A stretch of 64,000 bases of DNA from an uncultured Lachnospiraceae bacterium (GCA_902788555.1 CADAKQ010000009.1:45166-109165); one strand, 5' to 3'; positions 9,197 to 18,400 are shown, counted from the stretch's first letter. The notes: generated from the letters alone by a model not told the origin. A program made the numbers and translations.

Positions 9197-9461
9197 GTTT
9201 GTAAGCTTTCTTATTGTATTAGCTGTTTTGTTTGTTTGTACCATATCGGCTTTAAAGGTAAAAGAGCTTCGTACACAGGGTAAAGAGCTTGCCTATGCAG
9301 AATCGGTGTTAGAACAAAAGATTGAGGCTGCAAAGCAGGAAAATGATGTTTTGCTTGCAAGACAGCAGTATATGCAGACTAATAAATATATAGAGGATGT
9401 AGCAAAGGATAAGCTTGGACTTGTTTATCCGGATGAGATAGTTATAAAGCCACAGCAATAA
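9144..9461 (+). CDS. divIC: Septum formation initiator DivIC/FtsB family
   Basis: Bitopic division protein linking DivIB/FtsQ and FtsL at the septum. It has a basic cytoplasmic N terminus (R-R-R-R-K-K), a single membrane helix at about residues 20-37, and a heptad-rich coiled coil at ~40-75. The ending (K-L-G-L-V-Y-P-D-E-I-V) is typical of DivIC. It overlaps yabQ by 53 bp, an unusually long overlap, but the order yabP-yabQ-divIC-spoIIE is standard. The upstream GGCAGAG ribosome binding site is weak, suggesting coupling. Confidence 0.9.
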   Translation: MSAQARRRRKKSTRKQSKFVSFLIVLAVLFVCTISALKVKELRTQGKELAYAESVLEQKIEAAKQENDVLLARQQYMQTNKYIEDVAKDKLGLVYPDEIVIKPQQ

Positions 9462-9473
9462 ACTAAAATCCTT

Positions 9474-9507
9474 CCGCTCCGTAAATTTTCGGGGCGGTCT
9501 TTTTTTG
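9474..9507 (+). terminator. Terminator after divIC
   Basis: G/C-rich 8-bp stem (9474-9481 / 9490-9497, one G-T pair) is followed by TCTTTTTTT. It separates the yab-divIC run from spoIIE. Confidence 0.8.
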
Positions 9508-9605
9508 TCAATAAAAAATTATTATAGCTACCAGAGTTAGACAGCAAAACGCTTGCTTCAAAGTTATAATTTTTAGGCTGAAAAGTTTAAATTTGGAGGG
9601 GTAGT

Positions 9606-11597
9606 ATGAAATTAACAAATGCTTTCAGGGGATTTGGTATGGCAGCTTTTGCTTTTTTTATCGGAAGAGCTTTTATAATGGGGATAAATCCTTTTGCTGT
9701 TGGTTTTCTTGCTGCGGTATGTCTTTACGAAGAAAGCGCATGGCTTGTTTTTGCAGCTCTAATGGCAGGAATGTCGTTTGGAACAATAACCGTTGCTGTT
9801 GCAAAGTATGGTGTTGTATTTGTAATAATAATGGCTGTATTAAAAATAAAAAATTCTATATTCTTTAGGAACAAAACACTTTTGGCTGCATTTATAGTAT
9901 CATCTATGATATTTCTTGTTGATTTAACAGCCGGATATATACAGTACGGTAATGTTGAAATTATAAAGTCACTTGTTGAAGCATCACTTACATTTTCTTC
10001 AACGGTTATATTTCATAAGGGGATTGTAAGCATAAAAGAGGACCATTTAAAAATAGCATATGATAATGAAGCAGCACTCAGTGTTTTGGCACTTTCGGCA
10101 ACGGTTCTCTTAGGTATGCCGGATAATGTTAAAGGAATAGTATTTGCACAAAGCTTTGCATTATTTATGCTTGTTTTTATGCTTTATAAATTTGGCCTTG
10201 GTATGGGACTTTTATGGGCAGCTGTTTCAAGCGCAGTATGCTTTAAAGATATGAGTGATATGCAATATCTCACGGCGTGGATGATTGTAACTGCACTTAC
10301 TTATATTATTGTTCTTTTTTTGGATGTGGGAAGACTCTGGTTTGCGATTATTTTTTTGACAATATATTATCTTGCCGGAATAGGATATTATGAAATGCTG
10401 TTGTCATTGGACAGTCAGAAGGCTGTTCTTTCGGCTATTCTTATATTTATACTTGCTCCTAATTCCATGATGCTCAGGCTTGACGACCGGCAGAAGATAA
10501 AAGATTCAGGCAATTCGTCTGAATGGGGAAGACTCGTCATAGAAAGGGTGAATAAGCTGGCAGATGCCTTTAAACGAATAGAATACACTTTTGCGGGTGA
10601 AAGCGGGACAGGTATAGGCTTTGGTGATGTGGGTGAAATTATAGAGCAGTTTACAAATCAGATTGATTCACGTGTACCTATAAATAAGACGATAGAGGCC
10701 GGTATCATTGAAGAGCTTTCGGCAAGGGCGGTAATGATTAAAGATATATTTTTGGTGAAAAATCCTGATGACAGATATGAGGTATATATAAATGCACGCG
10801 TAGGCAGAGGAAGTCTTGTGACGGCAGACACTGTTAAGAAAATTGTCGAAGATAAAATGAAGGTTAAGTTGGTTTTGAAGGATGAGAGCAGGAGTATAGT
10901 AAGCAGAAATTATGATATAATATGTATGGTTGAAAAACCGGATTTTACATGTAAAACGGCAGTAAGGCGGTTAAGCAGGTATGATGAGGATGTCTGTGGA
11001 GATAATTTTTATGTAGGTGATTTACAGGACGGTCAAAAGCTTTTGCTCATAGCAGATGGTATGGGTAATGGTGAAAAAGCGGCCAGAGACAGCGAAAATC
11101 TTATTGATTCCCTTGAGGAACTCTTGAGTGCCGGCTTTGATAAGGATATGTCTATCAAGGTAGTTAATTCCTATCTCGCAAAAAAGAATAAAGGGGAAAG
11201 CTTTTCAACTCTGGATATGTTGCTGGTGGATCTTTATTCAGGATGCGGAAGACTTTATAAACAGGGGGCTGCCACAACCTTTATAAAGCGTGGTGACTGG
11301 ATTGAGCTTATAAAATCCACCTCACTTCCGGTAGGTATCGTAGAGGAAGCGGTTTGTGAAAAATGCATCAAAAAATTTTATTCGGGAGATATTATTGTAA
11401 TGGTTAGCGACGGACTGCTGGAGAGTATAGTGTTTGAAAATAAGGAAGACTATATGCAGGAGCTTATACTTAACTCAGAGGCAGCAGAACCTGATGAGCT
11501 TGCAGGTGAAATAGTTGATGATATAAAAAATCTTTCGGGTAACAGACTCAAGGATGATGCAACTATAATAGTATGTAAAATTGTTAAAAGTTTGTGA
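9606..11597 (+). CDS. spoIIE: Stage II sporulation protein E (PP2C phosphatase)
   Basis: Serine phosphatase that dephosphorylates SpoIIAA and so activates sigma-F in the forespore. It also interacts with FtsZ. The N-terminal ~290 residues hold many hydrophobic helices. A linker precedes the C-terminal PP2C domain (~residues 455-663), with metal-binding motifs CGDNF and DGMGNG and a final KDDATIIV. At 663 residues it is shorter than B. subtilis SpoIIE (827), mostly in the central region. A GGAGGGG ribosome binding site precedes the ATG. Confidence 0.95.
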   Translation: MKLTNAFRGFGMAAFAFFIGRAFIMGINPFAVGFLAAVCLYEESAWLVFAALMAGMSFGTITVAVAKYGVVFVIIMAVLKIKNSIFFRNKTLLAAFIVSSMIFLVDLTAGYIQYGNVEIIKSLVEASLTFSSTVIFHKGIVSIKEDHLKIAYDNEAALSVLALSATVLLGMPDNVKGIVFAQSFALFMLVFMLYKFGLGMGLLWAAVSSAVCFKDMSDMQYLTAWMIVTALTYIIVLFLDVGRLWFAIIFLTIYYLAGIGYYEMLLSLDSQKAVLSAILIFILAPNSMMLRLDDRQKIKDSGNSSEWGRLVIERVNKLADAFKRIEYTFAGESGTGIGFGDVGEIIEQFTNQIDSRVPINKTIEAGIIEELSARAVMIKDIFLVKNPDDRYEVYINARVGRGSLVTADTVKKIVEDKMKVKLVLKDESRSIVSRNYDIICMVEKPDFTCKTAVRRLSRYDEDVCGDNFYVGDLQDGQKLLLIADGMGNGEKAARDSENLIDSLEELLSAGFDKDMSIKVVNSYLAKKNKGESFSTLDMLLVDLYSGCGRLYKQGAATTFIKRGDWIELIKSTSLPVGIVEEAVCEKCIKKFYSGDIIVMVSDGLLESIVFENKEDYMQELILNSEAAEPDELAGEIVDDIKNLSGNRLKDDATIIVCKIVKSL

Positions 11598-11664
11598 CGG
11601 GACTATACTTTAAAATGATGATATGTTATTATTTTACAATATTTTATAAATAATTGGAGTACAG

Positions 11665-13059
11665 ATGAAAAGATTTGAAGCGAAAATTTTGGATTATATA
11701 AATGAATATGATATGATTTCTGATAATGATAAGGTTTTAGTCGGTCTTTCCGGAGGCGCGGATTCGGTTTGTCTTTTACGTATTTTAAAAAGAATTGGTG
11801 TAGAGTTATATGCTGTACACATAAATCATGAATTAAGAGGTGCCGAAGCAGATGGCGACGAAGAATTTTGCAGGGAATTGTGCAGTGAGCTTAATGTACC
11901 TTTTTCTGCATATCACAGGGATATAAAGGCATATGCTTTGGAGAAGGGATTAACTGTTGAGGAAGCGGGCAGACAGGTTAGATATGATGCCTTTAGAAAA
12001 TATGCGGTTGAAAAACATGCAACTAAAATAGCTGTGGCACACAACAAAAATGATTTGGCAGAAACGGTGTTGTTTAATGCTGCAAGAGGAAGCGGATTAT
12101 CCGGTCTTTCAGGCATAAGACCTGTAAGGGACAATATCATTCGTCCGCTTTTATGTGTAAAAAGAGAGGAAATTGAGAGCTATCTTGATGAACTGGGACA
12201 GAGCTTTAGAACCGATTCAACTAATCTTTTGCCGGATTATGACAGAAATAAGATACGACATATTATACTTCCCGCCTTATGCGAAATTAACAGCAAAACG
12301 ATAGAGCATATATCCGATATGGCGGGTGAGGCAGGAGAAAGCTATTTGTTTGTAAAACAGCTTGCTAAGGAGAAGTACGAAAAGCTTGCTTTGAAAAAAA
12401 TCCCCGGTCTAAGAGTTGAAATAGATATTAATGGACTTTTACAGGAACATTCAGTTATAAAAAAAATAATTATTCACGAAGCTCTGGCTGATGTTGCAGG
12501 AAAAAGAAAGGATATATCAAGGGTACACATAAATGCCGTGGAGAGGCTCATTACCGGAGAAACAGGAAAGTCAATAGAATTACCGTATGATATATCAGCA
12601 AAAAAAAGCTATGAAACATTAATCATATCAAATCAAAGAATTAAAAAGAATGAGATATTTTATGAGATTTTGTATGAGGATTTGAAAAAAAGACAAATAA
12701 TTGAGATATCACAGGATGAAAAAATTGAATTATATCTGGAAGATAAGCAGGATAAAATTAATATTATAAAAAATAACTATACTAAAATGGCGGATTATGG
12801 TAAAATAAAAGGTACTCTCTGTATAAGGACTCCTCAAAAAGGGGATTATATAATAATTGACGATAAGGGTAATTCAAAAAAATTATCGAGGTTATTTATT
12901 GATAATAAAACAGACAGAGAAAAAAGAATTAACTGGCCGGTTGTTGCCTGCGGAAATGAAATAATATGGGCGGTCGGTCTAAGATACAGTGAAGGTTTTA
13001 AGGTGGATGAAACAACAGAAAAAATACTGTATTTAAAATACGAAGGAAAAGGAGAGTGA
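11665..13059 (+). CDS. tilS: tRNA(Ile)-lysidine synthase
   Basis: Attaches lysine to C34 of the AUA-reading tRNA-Ile. The N-terminal PP-loop ATPase motif SGGADS (29-34), the catalytic block HINHELRG, and the substrate-binding and C-terminal domains fit the full-length 464-residue enzyme. It lies 67 bp after spoIIE and 4 bp before hpt, so tilS-hpt-ftsH probably form one transcription unit, as in B. subtilis. Confidence 0.95.
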   Translation: MKRFEAKILDYINEYDMISDNDKVLVGLSGGADSVCLLRILKRIGVELYAVHINHELRGAEADGDEEFCRELCSELNVPFSAYHRDIKAYALEKGLTVEEAGRQVRYDAFRKYAVEKHATKIAVAHNKNDLAETVLFNAARGSGLSGLSGIRPVRDNIIRPLLCVKREEIESYLDELGQSFRTDSTNLLPDYDRNKIRHIILPALCEINSKTIEHISDMAGEAGESYLFVKQLAKEKYEKLALKKIPGLRVEIDINGLLQEHSVIKKIIIHEALADVAGKRKDISRVHINAVERLITGETGKSIELPYDISAKKSYETLIISNQRIKKNEIFYEILYEDLKKRQIIEISQDEKIELYLEDKQDKINIIKNNYTKMADYGKIKGTLCIRTPQKGDYIIIDDKGNSKKLSRLFIDNKTDREKRINWPVVACGNEIIWAVGLRYSEGFKVDETTEKILYLKYEGKGE

Positions 13060-13063
13060 TATT

Positions 13064-13582
13064 ATGGAGAAAATAGGTGTCTTAATCAGTGAGGAAAAGG
13101 TAAATGCAAAGATAGCTGAAATGGCAGAAAAGATAAGCCATGATTACGATGGAAAAACAGTGCATTTAATAGGAGTGCTTAAAGGAAGCGTATTTTTTAT
13201 GTGCGAGCTTGCAAAGAGGATTTCAATACCTGTTACCCTTGATTTTATGTCAGTAAGCAGCTATGGTAACGGAACAACATCTTCAGGGGTTGTAAAGCTT
13301 ATTAAAGACCTTGATGAGAGTATAGAAGGAAGAGAAGTTATCTTGGTAGAAGATATAATGGATTCGGGAAGAACCCTGTCTTATCTGGTCAAAATATTAA
13401 AAGAAAGACATCCGGCAAGCTTCAAGGTAATCACTCTTTTAGATAAACCGTCAAGACGTGTTGTTGAAATCGAGCCCGATATGACTTGCTTTGAAATACC
13501 GGACAGATTTGTGGTTGGCTATGGACTTGACTGTGCACAAAAATACAGAAATTTGCCTTATATTGGCGTTATAGAAGAATAA
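13064..13582 (+). CDS. hpt: Hypoxanthine phosphoribosyltransferase
   Basis: Purine salvage: converts hypoxanthine or guanine with PRPP to IMP or GMP. The PRPP-binding signature VEDIMDSGRT (95-104) and the 172-residue length match Hpt. In B. subtilis Hpt and TilS cooperate in activating ftsH expression, and the same gene order is kept here. Confidence 0.95.
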   Translation: MEKIGVLISEEKVNAKIAEMAEKISHDYDGKTVHLIGVLKGSVFFMCELAKRISIPVTLDFMSVSSYGNGTTSSGVVKLIKDLDESIEGREVILVEDIMDSGRTLSYLVKILKERHPASFKVITLLDKPSRRVVEIEPDMTCFEIPDRFVVGYGLDCAQKYRNLPYIGVIEE

Positions 13583-13615
13583 TTTTTACTATCCGGATAA
13601 AGAAAGGAGCGAAAA

Positions 13616-15463
13616 ATGAAAAATAGTATAAGAAGAGGACTGGGCTTTTATCTTATATTGTTCTTTATAGGATTTTGCGTAGTGCTCTGGCTTCAGAGTA
13701 GGTCTCAGGAAACAGATACTAATTATACGATAGATAATTTTAAAAGCGATATAAATGAGCAGTTGATATCTGATGTTGAGATTTACCAAAACAGCGAGAT
13801 ACCAACAGGAACAGTTACAATAACTTACAATACAGGATCAACATTGGAATTTTATGTATCAGATGTCAATGCTGTTCAGGATATTGTTATGAATAGAAAA
13901 GGCGGACAGGTAAATATGAGCCTTTATGATGTGCCGAGACAGAGCGCGTTTTGGACGTGGATGCCTGTTATCGTCGGAGTAGTTCTTTTAGTTGTGCTTA
14001 TGGTAATCCTTATGGGAGGCGTAAGCGGCGGCGGTGCCGGAGGTGGCGGAAGCGGCGGAAGAGTTATGAATTTTGGTAAAAGCCGTGCTCGTATGATGAC
14101 TGAAAAAGACCAAAAATTTACATTTAAGGACGTTGCCGGACTACAGGAAGAAAAAGAGGATATGGCAGAAATTGTTGACTTTCTTAAAGAACCTAAGAAA
14201 TACAACGATTTAGGCGCGAGAATCCCTAAGGGTGTTTTACTTGAAGGCCCTCCGGGCACAGGTAAGACCTTACTTGCAAAGGCTGTAGCAGGAGAAGCAG
14301 GTGTACCGTTTTTCTCAATTTCAGGTTCGGACTTTGTAGAGATGTTTGTCGGAGTTGGTGCATCGCGTGTAAGAGATTTATTTGAGGATGCAAAGAAGAA
14401 TGCTCCTTGTATAGTATTTATAGATGAGATAGATGCGGTTGCAAGAAAAAGAGGTTCAGGACTTGGCGGCGGCCATGACGAGCGTGAGCAGACACTTAAT
14501 CAGCTTTTGGTTGAGATGGACGGATTTGGCACCAATGAGGGAATTATAGTCCTTGCCGCAACCAACAGAGTAGATATACTTGATCCTGCCATACTTCGTC
14601 CGGGACGATTTGACAGAAAGGTACTTGTCGGCAGACCGGATGTAAAAGGTAGAGAAGAAATCTTGAAGGTTCACGTAAAAAATAAGAAGCTTGCCGACGA
14701 TATCGACTTACATGAGCTGGCAAGAACAACTGCAGGTTTTGCCGGTGCGGACCTTGAAAACCTTATGAACGAATCTGCTATCAGTGCAGCTAAAAATAAC
14801 AGACCGTATATTACTAAGGACGACGTAGATAAGAGCTTTATTAAGATAGGAATAGGCGGAGAGAAAAAGAGCCGTCTTGTACCTGAAAAGGAAAGAAAAA
14901 TTACAGCTTACCATGAATCAGGTCATGCAATACTTTTCCATCTTTTGAGCGAGGTTGGACCTGTAAGACTTGTCTCAATCATACCTAACGGACGTGGAGC
15001 CGGTGGATACACTATGCCACTTCCGGAAAATGACAACGTATTTAATACAAAGAAAAAGATGCTTCAGGATATTCAGGTAAGCTTTGGTGGAAGAATTGCC
15101 GAGGAATTGATATTTGAAGACGTAACAACCGGAGCATCCCAGGATATCAAGCAGGCTACGGAAACAGCCCGTGCAATGGTTATCAAGTATGGTTTTTCCG
15201 AAAAGGTCGGTCTTATCAACTATGAGGTTGATAACGGAGAAGAGGTATTTTTGGGCAGAGATTTGGGACATTCCAGAAATTACAGCGATAAGATGGCTAA
15301 AACCATTGATGAAGAGGTAAGAAGAATAATTGATGAGTGCTACGCCGAAGCTAAGAGAATAATTATGGAAAATATGGATGTTTTGCATAAATGTGCTAAT
15401 CTTCTTCTTGAAAAGGAAAGAATCGAAAAAGATGAGTTTGAGGCACTTTTTGAAGAGAATTAG
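13616..15463 (+). CDS. ftsH: ATP-dependent zinc metalloprotease FtsH
   Basis: Membrane-anchored AAA+ protease for quality control and regulatory proteolysis. Two membrane helices (~10-27 and ~112-135) flank a small extracytoplasmic domain. A Gly-rich linker follows (~137-148). Walker A is GPPGTGKT (211-218) and Walker B IVFIDE ends at E271. The zinc site is HESGH (433-437). At 615 residues it is normal. The acidic C-terminal tail ends in E-N. GGAG precedes the ATG. The integrated element begins about 180 bp after its stop. Confidence 0.97.
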   Translation: MKNSIRRGLGFYLILFFIGFCVVLWLQSRSQETDTNYTIDNFKSDINEQLISDVEIYQNSEIPTGTVTITYNTGSTLEFYVSDVNAVQDIVMNRKGGQVNMSLYDVPRQSAFWTWMPVIVGVVLLVVLMVILMGGVSGGGAGGGGSGGRVMNFGKSRARMMTEKDQKFTFKDVAGLQEEKEDMAEIVDFLKEPKKYNDLGARIPKGVLLEGPPGTGKTLLAKAVAGEAGVPFFSISGSDFVEMFVGVGASRVRDLFEDAKKNAPCIVFIDEIDAVARKRGSGLGGGHDEREQTLNQLLVEMDGFGTNEGIIVLAATNRVDILDPAILRPGRFDRKVLVGRPDVKGREEILKVHVKNKKLADDIDLHELARTTAGFAGADLENLMNESAISAAKNNRPYITKDDVDKSFIKIGIGGEKKSRLVPEKERKITAYHESGHAILFHLLSEVGPVRLVSIIPNGRGAGGYTMPLPENDNVFNTKKKMLQDIQVSFGGRIAEELIFEDVTTGASQDIKQATETARAMVIKYGFSEKVGLINYEVDNGEEVFLGRDLGHSRNYSDKMAKTIDEEVRRIIDECYAEAKRIIMENMDVLHKCANLLLEKERIEKDEFEALFEEN

Positions 15464-15641
15464 TTAAAATGCACAAAAAGCAGGGATGCAATTTAGTAAA
15501 TGTTTTATCTGTTGATAAAAACTTGTATGCATACTGCACAAAAAAACTTTTATAAAAATTTAAAAGTTGGATACACTTTTTAATGTATTTGAGTATAATA
15601 ATACTTGTAACCCCCAATACATTATATAGTTTTTTGCTACA
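15464..15641 (+). other. ftsH-element intergenic region with possible promoter
   Basis: AT-rich, no gene. TATAAT at 15594-15599 has no good -35 at 17 nt (TTGGAT at 15567-15572 is 21 nt away). If used, it would give a transcript of about 100 nt ending at the hairpin in the left 68-bp repeat. A small RNA is possible but weakly supported. Confidence 0.3.
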
Positions 15642-15709
15642 CCCCATAAGTAACAAAATACCTTCTCCGAAGAGGACAGTCGTTCGTTGGCTGTCCTCTT
15701 CTCCTGTTT
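15642..15709 (+). repeat. Left attachment site (68-bp direct repeat)
   Basis: Matches 22480-22547 with a single mismatch (G15690 against A22528). It contains a 13-bp hairpin, 15669-15681 / 15689-15701, with one G-T pair and loop GTTCGTT. The copies flank the integrase-bearing segment, which identifies them as attL and attR. Confidence 0.85.
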
Positions 15710-15779
15710 GGAGATATAAGGGTTGGCGGGGATTGGTCTTTTTTCTTTATTTGTTATCTGAAATATTCTGAAAGGTCGA

Positions 15780-15829
15780 TTTACACCATTTTTACACCAC
15801 TTTTTACTTGAAAAATGATGGTTTACACC
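15780..15829 (+). promoter_or_regulatory. Left arm-type integrase sites
   Basis: TTTACACC occurs at 15780-15787, 15791-15798 and 15822-15829. The first two are spaced 11 bp apart, with the same spacing and surrounding sequence as the pair near the right end (22341-22359). Role as integrase or excisionase arm sites is inferred. Confidence 0.55.
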
Positions 15830-15921
15830 CAATTTTTACTGAAAAATATGCAATATATATGTTTTGATAAGATAAAGATAGGATTATATCTGAAATATTA
15901 GTGAAATATGATTACAATACA

Positions 15922-16221
15922 TTATGATTGTGTTGGGGAATCTAAATTACTTAAATCATCAATAATCTGCTGGATATGTGCAACTTGTGATGTTGTTAAA
16001 TATGAAACATCTATTATTTTTCTGCTTGTATCTAATTCTAAAAGAAAATCAACTGAACAATGAAAGAAAATAGCAATCTGTTTTACCAGTTCAACAGATG
16101 GCTGAATATTATCGTTTTCCCAATTGCTTACAGATTGTTTTGTTACATTTAAAGCACTTGCTAATTCAACTTGAGATAAACGATTTGCTAATCTTAATTC
16201 TTTTATTCTTTCTCCAAGCAT
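15922..16221 (-). CDS. XRE-family transcriptional repressor of the element
   Basis: 99-residue Cro/CI-type regulator. The helix-turn-helix lies in residues ~5-60 (LSQVELASALNVTKQSVSNW), followed by a short C-terminal extension of unknown role. It is divergent from the zinc-ribbon gene, and the 106-bp gap holds two copies of a 14-bp palindrome, so it probably represses both promoters. GGAGGTG is the ribosome binding site. It is at the left end of the element, as expected for the element's control switch. Confidence 0.85.
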   Translation of the reverse strand: MLGERIKELRLANRLSQVELASALNVTKQSVSNWENDNIQPSVELVKQIAIFFHCSVDFLLELDTSRKIIDVSYLTTSQVAHIQQIIDDLSNLDSPTQS

Positions 16222-16247
16222 TTTTACACCTCCAACTTACTATATAC

Positions 16248-16289
16248 AATACTAAAGTATTGACAAAATTGACAAAATACAAAAGTATT
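16248..16289. promoter_or_regulatory. Two operator palindromes for the XRE repressor
   Basis: AATACTAAAGTATT (16248-16261) and AATACAAAAGTATT (16276-16289) share AATAC-N4-GTATT and lie 28 bp apart. The second sits between the -35 and -10 of the rightward promoter. Confidence 0.65.
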
Positions 16290-16297
16290 GTTATAAT
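16269..16297 (+). promoter_or_regulatory. Rightward element promoter
   Basis: TTGACA at 16269-16274 and TATAAT at 16292-16297 are both consensus, with a 17-nt spacer that contains an operator. It drives the zinc-ribbon gene at 16328. A second TTGACA at 16260-16265 overlaps the first operator. Confidence 0.75.
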
Positions 16298-16327
16298 TGA
16301 CATATATTCTAAAAAGAGGTGAGAAAT

Positions 16328-16681
16328 ATGGCATTTTGTAGAAAATGTGGTGCAGAAATATATGATGAGGCTGTAATATGCCCTAAATGTGGAGTCCCTC
16401 AACAAAGTATTAAGGAATCCCAGTATAATGATACAGGAGAAGCGGGGTGGTGGCTTCTAAGTTTTTTGTTTCCGATAATTGGTATTATATTATGTTTAGT
16501 ATGGAAGGTAACTAAACCTAATTGTTCAAATGCTTCGAAAAAAGGCGCAATAATTGGTATAGTTGTTTATTTTATGGTTCTTATTGGACTGTTTGCATTT
16601 AATGGTAGATCTGATAGTGACTATGGAAAACAGAGACCTGGTACTGAAACTACGGCGTACTATGATTTTGATAATTATTAA
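16328..16681 (+). CDS. Zinc-ribbon membrane protein, function unknown
   Basis: 117 residues. An N-terminal zinc ribbon (FCRKCGAEI ... ICPKCGVPQ, two CxxC knuckles) is followed by two hydrophobic segments (~38-58 and ~73-92) and a polar tail. Such zinc-ribbon/two-helix proteins are common in Firmicutes and have no assigned function. ATG 16328 is chosen over the GTG at 16319, which lies in the ribosome binding site. It is the first gene under the repressor-controlled rightward promoter. Confidence 0.7.
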   Translation: MAFCRKCGAEIYDEAVICPKCGVPQQSIKESQYNDTGEAGWWLLSFLFPIIGIILCLVWKVTKPNCSNASKKGAIIGIVVYFMVLIGLFAFNGRSDSDYGKQRPGTETTAYYDFDNY

Positions 16682-16871
16682 TTATTTTTATTAAGAATTT
16701 ACTCGTTGATGAAAAATGTTGAATATTGTTTTAAAAAACAATTTTTCGTATAATTATAGTTATAATTAATTTTAACATGATATATTGGTAAGCATTATTA
16801 TTCAAATTTATTGTAAGAAAGAGCATTAAAATAATTGTAGAAGTATTTAATAAATTGTTAAGAGGATTATT

Positions 16872-17402
16872 ATGGATGAAAAAACTATAATTACGGAATT
16901 ATTAAAAAAGACATTAAATAATTATGAAAAAGAATTTGAAACTGTTATTTTTGAAAATTACAGTTATTTTGCATCTTTTTATAATAATAATTTTAATGTT
17001 AAAGTTTTTTTAAAACAGGATGTAGATTGTTTTATTGATTTTTATACTGAATTTAAAAATAATATTATTATGATTGATGGAATTAGAGTGCCTGATATAT
17101 TGCAACGTAAGGGTATTGGGACAAAGTTATTCGAAATTCTTAAGATAACTATAGACATTATAAATTCTTTGGATTATTGCAAAGTAAACAAAATAATTGG
17201 AGAATTGTCTATATTTGAATATCCATATGATCAATTTGAAAAATCTATTCCATTTTATAAAAAACAAGCAAGATTAAATAATTGGAAAATAATATTTTAT
17301 AAATTTGATGAAGCATATAATGAATATGAGATGAACGATATTGAAGTTATCAAATTTATGAAAAAGCAAGTGCAAAATGGAAAATTTGAAATATTATTAT
17401 GA
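16872..17402 (+). CDS. GNAT-like acetyltransferase-fold protein, copy 1
   Basis: 176 residues, very AT-rich. The centre carries a GNAT motif A-like block, RVPDILQRKGIGTKLFEI, for acetyl-CoA pyrophosphate binding. A conserved block follows (GELSIFE ... PYDQFEKSIPFYKKQA). It is paralogous to the protein at 20558-21118. The substrate is not recognisable. A cargo or toxin role is possible, since GNAT toxins pair with ribbon-helix-helix antitoxins, but the RHH gene in this element is not adjacent. No strong ribosome binding site beyond AAGAGG. Confidence 0.6.
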   Translation: MDEKTIITELLKKTLNNYEKEFETVIFENYSYFASFYNNNFNVKVFLKQDVDCFIDFYTEFKNNIIMIDGIRVPDILQRKGIGTKLFEILKITIDIINSLDYCKVNKIIGELSIFEYPYDQFEKSIPFYKKQARLNNWKIIFYKFDEAYNEYEMNDIEVIKFMKKQVQNGKFEILL

Positions 17403-17924
17403 AATAATAATTAATTTAAAAGTTACATTTGTACTGTCAGTTATATATTATATTTGTTATAAATATATTCAATGGATATATGATTTGCTTTGGGACAGTT
17501 TTTTGAAAAAGGATTGGAAGAGGGTTATAAATCGGGGTTTTAGGGGTGTCCCAGAACAAAAATGCATTTGTGTGTACAAAATGCGTGTCTTGCCATTTTT
17601 AAATGATGTACACACATAGGTTTTACACTTTATATTTATACAATTAATCCTTTGGCAAAATATTAATTGATATTCATCTGTATTATCTGTATTAATTGAA
17701 AAACATCTTAAGATATGATATCGTTTATACAGAAAACTATGAAAAAGTACATGCCGATTACATAAAAAAGCATATAGATTAGCAGGTATACAAAAATACA
17801 ATTTTTTACAAATTTATATAATTGAATATATTCTGTTTGCGTGTTAAGCTGTAATCAGTAAAAGAGTAAATGCTGTGCGATTTGATCGTATGGCATTTTT
17901 TATTTGTAAAAAATTTGAAGGAGG
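17403..17924. other. Gene-poor stretch before mobC-like gene
   Basis: No convincing full gene. It holds a 10-bp inverted repeat TGTGTGTACA / TGTACACACA (17569-17578 / 17607-17616). A 28-codon fragment (17696-17782) reads like real protein (RYDIVYTENYEKVHADYIKK), possibly a remnant. The 80-residue frame at 17377-17619 overlaps the GNAT gene and has no ribosome binding site. Confidence 0.35.
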
Positions 17925-18278
17925 ATGATTAATATGCATTGTAAGATTAGAAAGCATTATCGCTTTGATGAGGTAACGGCGGATACGGCAAAAAGGAAAA
18001 GTGAGAAATTAATAATGTGCGAATCGGAATTTATAAGGGAGCTTATTTTATGTAACAGTGAGGCAGGAAAGTATATATTGTTAAGAAGAGATTTAAAGAA
18101 AATTATGAATGAACTTTCTTATATAGGTGAGGAAATTAATCATATTGCACATAAATCAAATATGATGATATTACATGACGAAGATATAAAAGTTATTGAG
18201 GTATATGCAAATGTTTTACACAATATGAGAATTGCTTTGATTGATAAGATAAATAGTATAAAGAATGATGATGTATAG
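17925..18278 (+). CDS. MobC-like relaxosome accessory protein
   Basis: Small basic protein resembling plasmid/transposon mobilisation protein MobC. The start is a DNA-binding-like region. A helical segment with the family pattern follows (L-x-x-I-x-x-E-I-N-H-I-A-H-K-S-N, residues ~60-80). The product would help a relaxase act at oriT. As read from 17925 the reading frame begins MINMHCKIRK; the ribosome binding site GAAGGAGGATGATT overlaps this, so ATG 17934 is the more likely start. No relaxase gene follows. Confidence 0.6.
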   Translation: MINMHCKIRKHYRFDEVTADTAKRKSEKLIMCESEFIRELILCNSEAGKYILLRRDLKKIMNELSYIGEEINHIAHKSNMMILHDEDIKVIEVYANVLHNMRIALIDKINSIKNDDV

Positions 18279-18400
18279 TTTCTCACGAATGTGCTGATAG
18301 AAAAATAGGATTTTTTCGTTTTTAGGGTTTGGGGAAAATCTCCAACAAGTGACATGCACCGGATTTTAAAAACAGGGTTTTTGTCCGACGGTGAGAAACT
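18277..18400. other. Candidate transfer origin (oriT-like inverted repeat region)
   Basis: The 10-bp arms AGTTTCTCAC (18277-18286) and GTGAGAAACT (18391-18400) enclose a structured non-coding segment. This begins at the mobC-like stop codon. Adjacency to mobC suggests oriT; no nick site is proven. Confidence 0.4.

Noticed and set aside
13924-14259. 111-codon minus-strand frame in ftsH
   Set aside because: Shadow of the Gly-rich linker; Pro/Thr-rich translation is the complement of glycine codons.
15642-15709. Attachment repeat as a tRNA or tmRNA 3' end
   Set aside because: No T-loop, CCA end or cloverleaf could be drawn; only a single hairpin is present.
15583-15771. 62-codon frame crossing the left attachment repeat
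   Set aside because: Runs through the hairpin and repeat, has no ribosome binding site or family.
17377-17619. 80-codon frame after GNAT copy 1
   Set aside because: Overlaps the GNAT stop, no ribosome binding site, and spans the inverted repeat.
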